A stretch of 64,000 bases of DNA from positions 248,001-312,000 of the forward strand of contig CACYZT010000002.1 of assembly GCA_902778935.1 (NCBI GenBank). Reading direction: 5' to 3'. Positions 1-8,316 of the stretch are shown here, piece after piece; the first letter of the stretch is position 1; each line of letters begins with the position of its first letter. The position numbers and the translations under genes are program-made. Source of the DNA: an uncultured Bacteroidales bacterium. Lineage in GTDB: Bacteria; Bacteroidota; Bacteroidia; Bacteroidales; Paludibacteraceae. The notes beneath the pieces were generated by a model, which was not told the origin of the DNA, did no database searches, and saw only the letters and a program-made list of their open reading frames with translations.

Positions 1-1
1 A

Positions 2-394
2 GGTCACGGCGTAGGCCATTTCCTCGGCTGTCACGAAGGCCCGCAGAACGTTCGTACGGACAATAACCCGACGCCGCTGGAGGTAGGACATATCATCTCC
101 GACGAACCGGGCATCTACCGCACCGACAAATGGGGTATCCGCACGGAGAACCTGATAACCGTCATTCCTGCCAAGCAGACGAACGAAACGACCACCGAAG
201 ACGAGTGGCTGGCATTCGAGACGCTGACGCTCTGTTTCTATGACACTTCGCTCATCGAGATGAGTCTGATGACGGACGACGAGATTGACTGGATTAACGC
301 GTATCACGTGCGCGTCTATAAGGATATATCGCCGCTGCTCAACGACGAGGAGAAATCCTATCTGGCATACAAATGTGCTTCGATTGAGAGATAA
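2..394 (+). CDS. pepP: Xaa-Pro aminopeptidase (M24B), C-terminal part only
   Basis: The gene runs in from the left edge, so only the last 130 codons are present. The fragment opens with GHGVGHFLGCHEGP, the M24B metal-site histidine region of aminopeptidase P. It continues with SDEPGIYR and GIRTEN, which carry the two glutamates that complete the dinuclear metal site in this family. The family removes an N-terminal residue in front of proline, normally in the cytoplasm. The frame closes with TAA at 392-394. clpP follows after 25 bases made mostly of repeated TTCAAA words. The start and N-terminal domain cannot be judged from this window. Confidence 0.9.
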   Translation, partial: GHGVGHFLGCHEGPQNVRTDNNPTPLEVGHIISDEPGIYRTDKWGIRTENLITVIPAKQTNETTTEDEWLAFETLTLCFYDTSLIEMSLMTDDEIDWINAYHVRVYKDISPLLNDEEKSYLAYKCASIER

Positions 395-419
395 TTCAAA
401 ATTCAAAGATTCAAATATT
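395..419. repeat. junction phrase repeat (TTCAAA words)
   Basis: The short gap between pepP and clpP is made of repeated ATTCAAA/AATTCAAAG words. It belongs to a class of short degenerate tandem repeats found at many gene junctions in this window. Confidence 0.6.
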
Positions 420-1046
420 ATGCATCATAACAATATGAAAGAAATCAACAACCCCACAGACCGTCTCTTCAATCCGTATATCATCGAAGAGCGGCAATTG
501 AACATTACCCAATTGGACGTTTTCAGCCGATTGATGATGGACCGTATCCTCTTCCTCAGCGGAGAGGTAGTAGGCGACACGATGGACACGCTGGTAGCCC
601 AGTTGCTGTTCCTCGACTCGCTCAACCATGACCCGATTAACCTCTACATCAATTCCGGCGGTGGCGAGTGCTACTCAGGCCTCGAGCTGATTTCGGTTAT
701 GAAATTTATCAAGTCGCCGGTTTATACCACCGTTCTTGGTTTGGCAGCCTCCATGGGTGCCGTCATCGCGTCCAGCGGAGAGAAAGGTCATCGTACCGCT
801 CTGCCCTACTCGCGTTTCATGATTCATCAGCCCAGTTCCGGTATCGGTTACTCGACCTTCAAAGACCAGGCCATCCATCTCAAAGAGATGGAGAACCTCA
901 AGCAGGACTTGTACAAAGTGCTGGCGGAGAACAGCGGTAAATCGATTGAGGAGATCGAAGAGCTATGCGACCGCGACAAATGGATGAAAGCGGACGAAGC
1001 TATCCAAATGGGCTTCCTCGACAGCATCGTCGAGCGAAAGGAATAA
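420..1046 (+). CDS. clpP: ATP-dependent Clp protease proteolytic subunit
   Basis: ClpP is the serine peptidase core of the cytoplasmic ClpXP/ClpAP machines. From the ATG at 420 the protein has 208 residues, normal for the family. The catalytic triad is visible: Ser111 in GLAASMGA, His136 in MIHQP and Asp186 in DRDKWM. The open frame extends upstream to 285, but that part overlaps pepP and has no ClpP character. An ATG at 435 (MKEINNP) is the alternative start. clpX is not adjacent here. A strong hairpin at 1053-1074 follows the stop. Confidence 0.97.
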   Translation: MHHNNMKEINNPTDRLFNPYIIEERQLNITQLDVFSRLMMDRILFLSGEVVGDTMDTLVAQLLFLDSLNHDPINLYINSGGGECYSGLELISVMKFIKSPVYTTVLGLAASMGAVIASSGEKGHRTALPYSRFMIHQPSSGIGYSTFKDQAIHLKEMENLKQDLYKVLAENSGKSIEEIEELCDRDKWMKADEAIQMGFLDSIVERKE

Positions 1047-1052
1047 ACGAAA

Positions 1053-1080
1053 ATGGCTGCCGGGTGGCAGCCATTTTTTG
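1053..1080 (+). terminator. intrinsic terminator after clpP, possibly bidirectional
   Basis: ATGGCTGCC (1053-1061) pairs perfectly with GGCAGCCAT (1066-1074) around a 4-base loop, followed by a run of T. The other strand also has a T-rich tail, so the same hairpin may end htpG, which converges from the right. Confidence 0.85.
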
Positions 1081-1113
1081 TATTGGCCTCGGCGTTGGCC
1101 TTGGCTTTTTTTG

Positions 1114-3048
1114 TTAGAGCAGTTCAACGGAGCGGTTGACGAACTTGGCAAGCGCTTCGCCTTTCAGTTGACCGGAAGCGAGGAGTGCGATGTCAATGAG
1201 CTGTTTCATTCGCTCGTCTTCGTTCGCCAAGGTGTAAACCGTCTTGGTTACCGTCTCTTTCTTGCCGTCTTTCTCCACTTCTTCCTGCACCTCTTCGCTG
1301 GTCTCTTTGCCTACCAGTTCCTGGATAAGCGGGTGTGCGGTATTGACCACAAGGTTGTAACTGTCCGGCATCTGACCGTAGAACGACATGCCTTGCTGGT
1401 GTGCGGACATCTCTTTCATTCGGCGCATGAACTCATTCTGCGTCAGGAAGACAGGCAGTGCGTCAGCAGCCGCAGCTTCGCAAGTGACATAATATTTCAG
1501 TTTGTCTGCATCGTTCGGCAGCAGGTTCTCAAAGGCCTTGCGCAGACCTTCTTTCTGCTCGTCCGAATAGGTATCTTTAGCGGTATCTTCTTTCTTAATC
1601 AGGTTCTCAATCGTGTCGCTATCGATACGAACGAAGCGCAGTTTCTCGCTCTTCTGCTCGGCTTGCGACATAGCGTGTACATCGAGTTCACCGTCCATGA
1701 GCAGCACATCGTATCCTTTCGCCTTCGCGCGCTCTATATAGGTGTAGTGCGCATCCGGGTCGTTGGTGTAGAGCAGCACGAGGTTACCGTCCTTATCGAC
1801 TTGCTTGTCGCGCACCTGGTCCTTGTATTCCTCAAGCGTCGCGTACTTGCCGTCGAGGTTCTTGTAGAGCGCAAAACCTACGGCTTTCTCATAGAATTTC
1901 TCATCGGTGAGCATACCAAACTGGATGAACATCTTGATATCGTCCCATTTCTTGGCAAACTCATCCTTGTCAGCCTTGTACAGTTCCGCCAATTTGTCAG
2001 CCACTTTCTTGGTAATGTAGCCGCTGATTTTCTTGACGTTGTTGTCCGACTGCAGGTAACTACGGCTGACATTGAGCGGGATATCCGGGCTATCAATCAC
2101 GCCGTGTAAGAGCGTCAGGTACTCCGGCACGATGTTCTCCACTTCGTCTGTCACATAGACCTGGTTGCAATAGAGCTGAATCTTATTGCGATGTACATCC
2201 AGGTTAGACTTGATCTTCGGGAAATAAAGGATACCGGTCAGGTTGAACGGGTAGTCCACATTGAGGTGGATATGGAAGAGCGGTTCGTCCATCTGCATCG
2301 GGTAGAGTTCGTGGTAGAACTTGTCATAGTCCTCATCCTTGAGGTCCGCAGGCTTGCGTGTCCATGCCGGGTTGACATCATTGATGATGTTCTCTTCGTC
2401 CAGCTCCACTTCCTTGCCGTCCTTCCACTCTTTCTTCTTGCCGAAAGCAATCTCTACGGGCAGGAACTTGCAGTATTTCTTGAGCAGGCCTTCGATGGTG
2501 GCATCCTCCAGATATTGCGTGAACTCATCGTCGATATGCAGCACGATATCGGTACCGCGCTCGGATTTGATGGTGTCCTCCATCGTGTACTCCGGTGTGC
2601 CGTCGCAGGACCAATGAACAGCTTTTGCATCCTCTTTATAGGACTGTGAGAAAATCTCCACTTTCTTGCTCACCATGAAGGCGGAATAGAAACCAAGACC
2701 GAAATGGCCGATGATGGCCTCTGTCTTGTCCTTATACTTGTTCAAGAACTCCTCTGCGCCGGAGAAAGCAATCTGGTTGATGAATTTGTCCACCTCTTCG
2801 GCTGTCATGCCGATACCGTGGTCGGAAACGGTGAGCGTCTTTTTCTTTTTATCAATAGCAACGCGCACACGAAGGTCGCCCAAGTCGCCCTTCACTTCAC
2901 CTACGGAAGAGAGTGTTTTCAGTTTCGTCGTTGCATCAACGGCATTGGAAATCAATTCACGGAGAAAAATCTCGTGGTCTGAATACAAAAATTTCTTAAT
3001 GACGGGGAAGATGTTATCACTCGTTACCCCAATATTACCTTTACTCAT
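1114..3048 (-). CDS. htpG: molecular chaperone HtpG (Hsp90 family)
   Basis: Cytoplasmic ATP-dependent Hsp90-type chaperone of 644 residues. The N-terminal GHKL ATPase domain shows FLRELISNAVDA with the catalytic Glu31 and the Mg-binding Asn35, then DHGIGM, and GHFGLGFYSAFMV around the ATP lid. Middle and C-terminal dimerisation domains follow at normal length. The gene converges on clpP. No TAnnTTTG promoter was found upstream. The leader instead has an ATTGTC/GACAAT inverted repeat (3091-3117), so a different promoter type or heat-shock control is possible but unproven. Confidence 0.96.
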   Translation of the reverse strand: MSKGNIGVTSDNIFPVIKKFLYSDHEIFLRELISNAVDATTKLKTLSSVGEVKGDLGDLRVRVAIDKKKKTLTVSDHGIGMTAEEVDKFINQIAFSGAEEFLNKYKDKTEAIIGHFGLGFYSAFMVSKKVEIFSQSYKEDAKAVHWSCDGTPEYTMEDTIKSERGTDIVLHIDDEFTQYLEDATIEGLLKKYCKFLPVEIAFGKKKEWKDGKEVELDEENIINDVNPAWTRKPADLKDEDYDKFYHELYPMQMDEPLFHIHLNVDYPFNLTGILYFPKIKSNLDVHRNKIQLYCNQVYVTDEVENIVPEYLTLLHGVIDSPDIPLNVSRSYLQSDNNVKKISGYITKKVADKLAELYKADKDEFAKKWDDIKMFIQFGMLTDEKFYEKAVGFALYKNLDGKYATLEEYKDQVRDKQVDKDGNLVLLYTNDPDAHYTYIERAKAKGYDVLLMDGELDVHAMSQAEQKSEKLRFVRIDSDTIENLIKKEDTAKDTYSDEQKEGLRKAFENLLPNDADKLKYYVTCEAAAADALPVFLTQNEFMRRMKEMSAHQQGMSFYGQMPDSYNLVVNTAHPLIQELVGKETSEEVQEEVEKDGKKETVTKTVYTLANEDERMKQLIDIALLASGQLKGEALAKFVNRSVELL

Positions 3049-3060
3049 ATAATTTTAATT

Positions 3061-3084
3061 TGACGATTTACGATTTAACGATTT
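3061..3084. repeat. junction phrase repeat (CGATTTA words)
   Basis: Three near-identical CGATTTA words in a row in the htpG upstream region. The same words recur at 47443-47494. Confidence 0.6.
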
Positions 3085-3171
3085 ATGTACGATTGTCGCA
3101 CATAGAACGATTGACAATTATCATGCCAAGGACAGAAAACTGACAAAATGGCAGAAAAAATGCACTCTCTC

Positions 3172-3202
3172 TTGCATATATGCAAAAAAAGCAGTAACTT
3201 TG
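3172..3202 (+). promoter_or_regulatory. promoter of murG
   Basis: TTG (3172-3174), a 20-base spacer, then TAACTTTG (3195-3202) matches the Bacteroidetes -33/-7 promoter. The -33 box lies in a palindrome, TTGCATATATGCAA (3172-3185). Transcription should start near 3209. This rules out the upstream ATG at 3200 and supports the murG start at 3236. Confidence 0.8.
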
Positions 3203-3235
3203 CACCCGAAACTGCAATGTATTGCCAACAAGCTC

Positions 3236-4309
3236 ATGAGATATCTGATTTCCGGAGGGGGAACCGGTGGACATATATTCCCCGCAGTAAGTATCGCCAA
3301 TGCGCTCAAGGACTTAGACCCGAAGGCGAAAATTCTGTTTGTTGGGGCGCTCGGACGCATGGAGATGGAGCGTGTGCCCCAGGCGGGATATAAAATTGTC
3401 GGTCTGCCGGTACGCGGCTTCAACCGCTCCCAGCCATGGAAGAACATCTCCGTCCTTTGGGACCTGTTCCGCTCGCTCCGGCAGGTCAAAGGTATCATCC
3501 GCGATTTCCGCCCCGACGTAGCGGTCGGCGTAGGCGGGTACGCGTCAGGTGCCGCCATGTGGCAGGCTGCCAAAATGGGAATACCGATCTTGCTGCAGGA
3601 GCAAAACGGCTTCGCCGGAGTGACCAACAAACTGCTCAAAGACAAAGCATCCAAGATATGCGTGGCATACGAGCACATGGACCGTTTCTTCCCTGCGGAC
3701 AAGATCATCCTTACCGGTAATCCCGTCCGTCAGAACCTGCTCGATGGAGTCAAGAACCAGGACTTAGGAGTCAAGAGTCTGCTGATCATCGGAGGCAGTC
3801 TCGGTGCCCGAACAATCAACGAAGCCATCAAAGCCGCCTTGCCCCAACTGGCCCAAAGCGGCATCCAAGTTGTATGGCAGACCGGCAAGTACTACTTCGA
3901 GTCATGCAAGTCCGCATGGGAAGCAGCCGGCAGTCCGGGCAACATCGAGGTACACGATTTCCTCTCCGACATGCCCGACCGCTATGCGCAAGCCGACCTG
4001 GTTATATCCCGTGCAGGCGCTTCGTCTATCAGCGAGTTGTGTCTGCTCGGCAAACCTGCTATCCTTGTTCCCTCACCCAATGTGGCGGAGGACCACCAGA
4101 CGCACAACGCCATGGCGCTCGTCAACAGAGATGCAGCTGTGCTTGTTAAAGACTGCGAATCAGCCGAACGGCTTGTACCCGTGGCGCTCGAACTGATTTG
4201 CGATGACCAGCGATTACAAACGCTGCATACCAACGTTCTTCAACTGGCGCAGAAAGATTCTGCCAAACGCATCGCAGAAGAAGTGATGAGACTCGCGAAG
4301 AAAGATTAA
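3236..4309 (+). CDS. murG: UDP-GlcNAc:lipid I N-acetylglucosaminyltransferase MurG
   Basis: Makes lipid II from lipid I on the inner face of the cytoplasmic membrane in peptidoglycan synthesis. The protein has 357 residues from ATG 3236 and begins MRYLISGGGTGGH, the glycine-rich loop of GT28 enzymes. GVGGYAS and LLLQEQN-type segments follow in the N-domain. The C-terminal UDP-GlcNAc site shows GGSLGART and SRAGASSISEL. The frame is open back to 3200, but that ATG falls inside the promoter. Unusually, it is not in a mur/fts cluster and has its own promoter. Confidence 0.96.
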   Translation: MRYLISGGGTGGHIFPAVSIANALKDLDPKAKILFVGALGRMEMERVPQAGYKIVGLPVRGFNRSQPWKNISVLWDLFRSLRQVKGIIRDFRPDVAVGVGGYASGAAMWQAAKMGIPILLQEQNGFAGVTNKLLKDKASKICVAYEHMDRFFPADKIILTGNPVRQNLLDGVKNQDLGVKSLLIIGGSLGARTINEAIKAALPQLAQSGIQVVWQTGKYYFESCKSAWEAAGSPGNIEVHDFLSDMPDRYAQADLVISRAGASSISELCLLGKPAILVPSPNVAEDHQTHNAMALVNRDAAVLVKDCESAERLVPVALELICDDQRLQTLHTNVLQLAQKDSAKRIAEEVMRLAKKD

Positions 4310-4333
4310 GAACAAAAGACAAAAGAACAAATA
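4309..4333. repeat. junction phrase repeat (ACAAAAG words)
   Basis: AAGAACAAAAGAC words repeated between murG and the next gene. The words are similar to those at the start of the gene at 19085. Confidence 0.55.
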
Positions 4334-4343
4334 ATTTACAGAT

Positions 4344-6044
4344 ATGAAAAAAGGAACTAAAATCACTTTGATTGTACTGGCCTCCATTTTGGCGTTCGGC
4401 ATCATCGTGTTCGTATGCGCCGATGTGGTCATCTCGCGTCTGGCAATGAAAGAAGTGAACAAAGCGCTCTCTGCACTACCACCCGAGTACGGCGAAGCAT
4501 CGTGCGGAGATATTCACGTGCGCTTGTTCAGCGGTACGGCTTCCGTCATGGACCTTCATTTCTACTATCGCGGCGAGTCGGTGAGCAAAAAAGACAGCAC
4601 AGCCCGTCCGGGTATTGACATCCATGTCGAACGCATCGACGTTGGTCGTTTCTTCTATGCCGCGCTGTTTAACCACCGCATCCTCGTAAGCGACCTGAAT
4701 ATCGTTCGTCCGAGCGCCGAGCTATGGCTGGACGACAAGAATCCGGAGACCTGTTTCCCTCAGATACCAAAGGACAAGAAACTGGATTCCGTAAAACATG
4801 CCAACCCCTTCCTCGAGCGAGCAGACCTGCTTCATGCGCGTATCAACCATGCAACCTTTAAGATGCACAGTCTGCGTACGAAACTCGACATGGACGCAGA
4901 CAGCATTTCGCTCAAGGTGAACAATCTCGCTTACGACTTCTGCGACTCCACATTCCATTACAACGACTCGGTTTACCGCTTCAGTCTCGAGCACGCAGCC
5001 ATCATCTTCCCCGACGGTCGTATGGGCATGGAGGTTAACGACATCGCCCACCGTGACCAAGGAGAGCTCAAACTTGGCTATACCCGTATCTACAATACGA
5101 TGAACCGCTGGAAATTAGGAGAAATAGTCAAAGAGCCCGTCACATGGATGGACATGAAACTGGAGAGCGTCGAGATAGCGCCGTTCAATCCTATCCGCAA
5201 GGCGCTGGCGCAGGACTACACGCTGGATAACATCAAAGCCGTGGTCAGCCACATGGATGTGTTCCGTGACACACGGTATCCGCCCGTCAGACCATTCCCG
5301 ATGCCCCAGGAAGCGATTATGGCTATTCCTGTTCCGCTGCTGATCAAAACCGTCAACGCGGATATCAAACTCATTGATGTCGAACTGGCAAGCACCAAGA
5401 CCAACTGCGGTAAGCTGAAACTGAAAAATATTCACGCAGACGTGAAGAATATATCCAACCGCAAAGGAGCCAAACTCGTTGCCAGCGGTACATGTCCGGT
5501 CGAAAAAGGTAAGGCGAATGCATCCTTCAGCATGACGATGAACAAAGCCTGTGAATTCGGTCTCGATATACACGCAACCAATATCGATATTGCATTTCTC
5601 AATCCTTTCCTCCGCCCGCTCATCGGCATCACCATGGATTGCCATCTCGATACCCTCGACACCCATTACACCGGTGATGATGTCACATCCAAAGGTACTT
5701 TCCGTATGCTCTACCACGGCTTCGACGCCAAGGTACACAAGGAGGACGATGTACCATTCAAGGTTATTACCAAGAATGCCGGTATCATCAATTCGGTAGC
5801 GAATTCTCTGCTGCCCAAGAGCAATCCGACCTCCGTCGATATCCGTCCGCGCGAGTATTACGTGGAGTGGAAACGAGACATCTGGTCGCCATTCCCGCTC
5901 TATCTCTTCGGCGCTTGTATCAACGGAGCGATGAAGACCTTCCTTCCCGGACTCTTTGTACACGAACAAGTGAGCTCAAAAGTGCAACAAAAGGAGCGAG
6001 CGAAAGAAAAAGCAGACGAAAAAGCACTGAAAAAGCAAAAATAA
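4344..6044 (+). CDS. AsmA-like membrane-anchored protein
   Basis: 566 residues. An N-terminal transmembrane anchor (about residues 7-29, LIVLASILAFGIIVFVC) is followed by a long, beta-rich region with repeated short strands of the AsmA/TamB-like type, for example VERIDVGRFFYAALFNHRILVSD. The tail is Lys/Glu-rich (about 545-566) and may be a coiled coil. AsmA-like proteins span the periplasm and are linked to outer-membrane lipid or protein transport. The family assignment rests on overall look only. It lies 34 bases after murG and is probably cotranscribed with it. The exact role is unknown. Confidence 0.6.
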   Translation: MKKGTKITLIVLASILAFGIIVFVCADVVISRLAMKEVNKALSALPPEYGEASCGDIHVRLFSGTASVMDLHFYYRGESVSKKDSTARPGIDIHVERIDVGRFFYAALFNHRILVSDLNIVRPSAELWLDDKNPETCFPQIPKDKKLDSVKHANPFLERADLLHARINHATFKMHSLRTKLDMDADSISLKVNNLAYDFCDSTFHYNDSVYRFSLEHAAIIFPDGRMGMEVNDIAHRDQGELKLGYTRIYNTMNRWKLGEIVKEPVTWMDMKLESVEIAPFNPIRKALAQDYTLDNIKAVVSHMDVFRDTRYPPVRPFPMPQEAIMAIPVPLLIKTVNADIKLIDVELASTKTNCGKLKLKNIHADVKNISNRKGAKLVASGTCPVEKGKANASFSMTMNKACEFGLDIHATNIDIAFLNPFLRPLIGITMDCHLDTLDTHYTGDDVTSKGTFRMLYHGFDAKVHKEDDVPFKVITKNAGIINSVANSLLPKSNPTSVDIRPREYYVEWKRDIWSPFPLYLFGACINGAMKTFLPGLFVHEQVSSKVQQKERAKEKADEKALKKQK

Positions 6045-6054
6045 TTGCGAAAAA

Positions 6055-6086
6055 TTTGCACATATCAAAAAAAAGCAGTACCTTTG
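6055..6086 (+). promoter_or_regulatory. promoter of rplU-rpmA-serS
   Basis: TTTG (6055-6058), 20 bases, TACCTTTG (6079-6086). Predicted start near 6093, giving a leader of about 130 nt before rplU. Confidence 0.8.
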
Positions 6087-6100
6087 CACGCTTTTTCTGC

Positions 6101-6160
6101 ATGAAAAGGCTGATATTTATACGGAAAGGCTTGTTTAAGTATAACCACCGCCGCGTATGA
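6101..6160 (+). CDS. possible 19-residue basic leader peptide of rplU
   Basis: An ATG only about 8 nt after the predicted transcription start opens a 19-codon frame, MKRLIFIRKGLFKYNHRRV, ending TGA at 6158-6160. Seven residues are Lys or Arg. The 3' half of this frame contains ATAACC (6141-6146), which can pair with GGTTAT (6186-6191) and enclose the rest of the leader. This is the arrangement of a leader-peptide attenuator or an r-protein leader. Translation is not shown, and chance occurrence of so short a frame is possible. Confidence 0.35.
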   Translation: MKRLIFIRKGLFKYNHRRV

Positions 6161-6225
6161 ACTTCGGTAGCAGCGCACAAGAATCGGTTATCGCCGCACC
6201 GCCCTAACATTTAAAACAATCGTCA

Positions 6226-6546
6226 ATGTACGCAATTGTAGAAATGAAAGGCCAGCAGTTTAAGGTAGAAGCTGGCAAAAAACTGTTCATCAATCGTATG
6301 AACGAGCTCGAGAAAGGCGCAACCGTTGAGTTTGAGAATGTGCTGCTCCTGGACAACGAGGGTAAAGTAAAAGTGGGTGCTCCTTATGTAAAAGGTGCGA
6401 AAGTAGTTTGCGAAGTGCTCGACAACGAGTGCCGCGGCGACAAAGTTCTTGTTTTCCACAAGAAGCGTCGCAAAGGTTTCCGCAAACTGAACGGTCACCG
6501 TCAGGACCTCACCAATGTAATCGTTAAAGAAATTGTTATTGCTTAA
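6226..6546 (+). CDS. rplU: 50S ribosomal protein L21
   Basis: 106 residues beginning [14 protein letters not shown], typical of bL21, which binds 23S rRNA in the large subunit. The C-terminal basic stretch [15 protein letters not shown] is the usual rRNA-binding part. It is first in the rplU-rpmA-serS operon, with 17 bases to rpmA. Expression probably depends on the structured leader at 6093-6225. Confidence 0.98.
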   Translation: MYAIVEMKGQQFKVEAGKKLFINRMNELEKGATVEFENVLLLDNEGKVKVGAPYVKGAKVVCEVLDNECRGDKVLVFHKKRRKGFRKLNGHRQDLTNVIVKEIVIA

Positions 6547-6563
6547 AAGAAAGGACAACCAGT

Positions 6564-6824
6564 ATGGCTCACAAGAAAGGTGTCGGTAGTTCTAAGAACG
6601 GCCGTGAATCAGAAAGCAAACGTCTTGGCGTGAAGATCTTCGGTGGTCAATTCGCAAAGGCAGGTAACATTATCGTACGTCAACGTGGTACTGTTCACAA
6701 CCCGGGTGAAAACATGGGTATGGGTTCAGACCACACATTGTTCGCTCTCTGCGACGGAATCGTAACTTTCCGCAAGAAACGCGACAACAAATCGTACGTA
6801 TCCATTCAACCGGTAGGCGCGTAA
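6564..6824 (+). CDS. rpmA: 50S ribosomal protein L27
   Basis: 86 residues. It starts [16 protein letters not shown], the conserved N-terminus of bL27 that reaches the peptidyl-transferase centre. No cleavable N-terminal extension of the Firmicutes type is present. It lies 2 bases ahead of serS, so translational coupling is likely. Confidence 0.98.
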   Translation: MAHKKGVGSSKNGRESESKRLGVKIFGGQFAKAGNIIVRQRGTVHNPGENMGMGSDHTLFALCDGIVTFRKKRDNKSYVSIQPVGA

Positions 6825-6826
6825 GT

Positions 6827-8206
6827 ATGTTAACATTAAAACAAATTTACGACGACAAGGCGAAAGTCATTGCCGGTCTCAACAAGAAGCACTTCTCAGG
6901 CGCCCAAGAGGCAATCGACGAAGTGCTTCGTCTTGATGGAGAACGTAAGTCCGCACAGCAGCTCAAAGATGCTGCCGCGGCTGAAATGAATAAAATCAGT
7001 AAGTCCATCGGTGCCCTGATGGCGCAAGGCAAACGCGAAGAGGCCGAGGCTGCCAAACAGCAGACCGGTGCTCTCAAAGCGCAGATAGCCGAGTACGACG
7101 CGAAGATGGCGCAGGCAGAGGAAGCACAGACCAAACTGCTGCTCACCATCCCTAATGTGCCGTACGACATCGTACCCGAAGGCGCTTCCGCAGAGGATAA
7201 CCTCGCTGTGACGATCGGCAACTGGCCCAACCAACCGATGATAGACGCTATCAGCAAGGACGGAGCAGTAGCTCTGCGTAACTGGGATAGTGAGACGGAT
7301 GAGAAAATCGCAGACGAACGCTTAACGAAATGTTCGGGTGGCGAGCCGCTCGCCCCGCACTGGGAACTGGCGAAGAAATACAACCTCATCGACTTCGACC
7401 TCGGTGTGAAGATCTCCGGTGCCGGTTTCCCGGTATATATCGGTCAAGGTGCCCGTCTCCAACGCGCGCTCATCAATTTCTTCCTCGCTGAAGCTAACAA
7501 AGCCGGTTATACGGAGATTATGCCACCTACGGTGGTGAATGCCGCTTCCGGATACGGCACAGGCCAATTGCCGGACAAAGAGGGACAGATGTACCATTGC
7601 GAAGTAGATGACCTCTATCTCATTCCGACGGCTGAGGTACCGGTAACCAATCTCTACCGCGATGTCATCATCGATGAGGCACAGCTGCCGATTAAGAACT
7701 GCGCTTATACGGAGTGTTTCCGTCGCGAAGCAGGCTCTTATGGCAAGGATGTGCGCGGACTGAACCGCCTGCACGAGTTCTCGAAAATCGAGATTGTGCG
7801 CATAGACACGCCCGAGCACTCGGACGCGAGTCATAAGGAGATGCTCGCGCACGTAGAGGGACTGCTGCAGAAACTGGAGCTGCCCTATCGTATCCTCCGT
7901 CTCTCAGGCGGCGATATGAGCTTCACCGCAGCACTCTGCTATGACTTTGAGGTGTACTCCGAGGCACAGCACCGCTGGCTCGAGGTGTCCAGCACGTCTA
8001 ATTTCGATACCTACCAGGCGAACCGACTCAAATGCCGTTACCGCCGTGCGGAGGATAAGAAAGTGACGCTCTGCCATACGCTCAACGGTTCAGCACTCGC
8101 TCTTCCGCGTATCGTAGCGGCTCTGCTGGAGAACAACCAATGTAAAGAAGGTATTCGCATCCCGAAGGCCCTGCAACCGTTCTTCGGAGATGACATGATT
8201 CGATAA
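6827..8206 (+). CDS. serS: seryl-tRNA synthetase
   Basis: Class II aminoacyl-tRNA synthetase of 459 residues, slightly longer than the common 420-430. The N-terminal helical arm (about 30-110, Ala/Glu/Lys-rich) is the coiled coil that binds the long variable arm of tRNA-Ser. Class II motif 2 is seen in TECFRREAGSYGKD, and motif 3 near NGSALALPRIVAALLENNQ. TAEVPVTN is the serine-binding loop. It is placed directly after rpmA in a translation operon. A clear terminator hairpin follows. Confidence 0.97.
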   Translation: MLTLKQIYDDKAKVIAGLNKKHFSGAQEAIDEVLRLDGERKSAQQLKDAAAAEMNKISKSIGALMAQGKREEAEAAKQQTGALKAQIAEYDAKMAQAEEAQTKLLLTIPNVPYDIVPEGASAEDNLAVTIGNWPNQPMIDAISKDGAVALRNWDSETDEKIADERLTKCSGGEPLAPHWELAKKYNLIDFDLGVKISGAGFPVYIGQGARLQRALINFFLAEANKAGYTEIMPPTVVNAASGYGTGQLPDKEGQMYHCEVDDLYLIPTAEVPVTNLYRDVIIDEAQLPIKNCAYTECFRREAGSYGKDVRGLNRLHEFSKIEIVRIDTPEHSDASHKEMLAHVEGLLQKLELPYRILRLSGGDMSFTAALCYDFEVYSEAQHRWLEVSSTSNFDTYQANRLKCRYRRAEDKKVTLCHTLNGSALALPRIVAALLENNQCKEGIRIPKALQPFFGDDMIR

Positions 8207-8224
8207 AGCAATCCAAACAACCAT

Positions 8225-8256
8225 AAAAAAATCGCTTCTACTGAGGCGATTTTTTT
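8225..8256 (+). terminator. intrinsic terminator of the rplU-rpmA-serS operon
   Basis: AAAAAATCGCTTC, loop TACT, GAGGCGATTTTTTTT. The stem has one G-U pair and a long T run. Confidence 0.88.
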
Positions 8257-8263
8257 TATTTTA

Positions 8264-8295
8264 TTTGCATATATAAAAAATTTGTTGTAACTTTG
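8264..8295 (+). promoter_or_regulatory. promoter of the kinase gene
   Basis: TTTG (8264-8267), 20 bases, TAACTTTG (8288-8295). Predicted start near 8302, 15 nt before the ATG at 8317. Confidence 0.8.
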
Positions 8296-8316
8296 CCGCA
8301 GAAATAGTCTGGCATT

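Noticed and set aside
1078..2109. 343-codon open frame antisense to htpG
   Set aside because: Shadow of htpG; starts inside the clpP terminator region and shows no domain.
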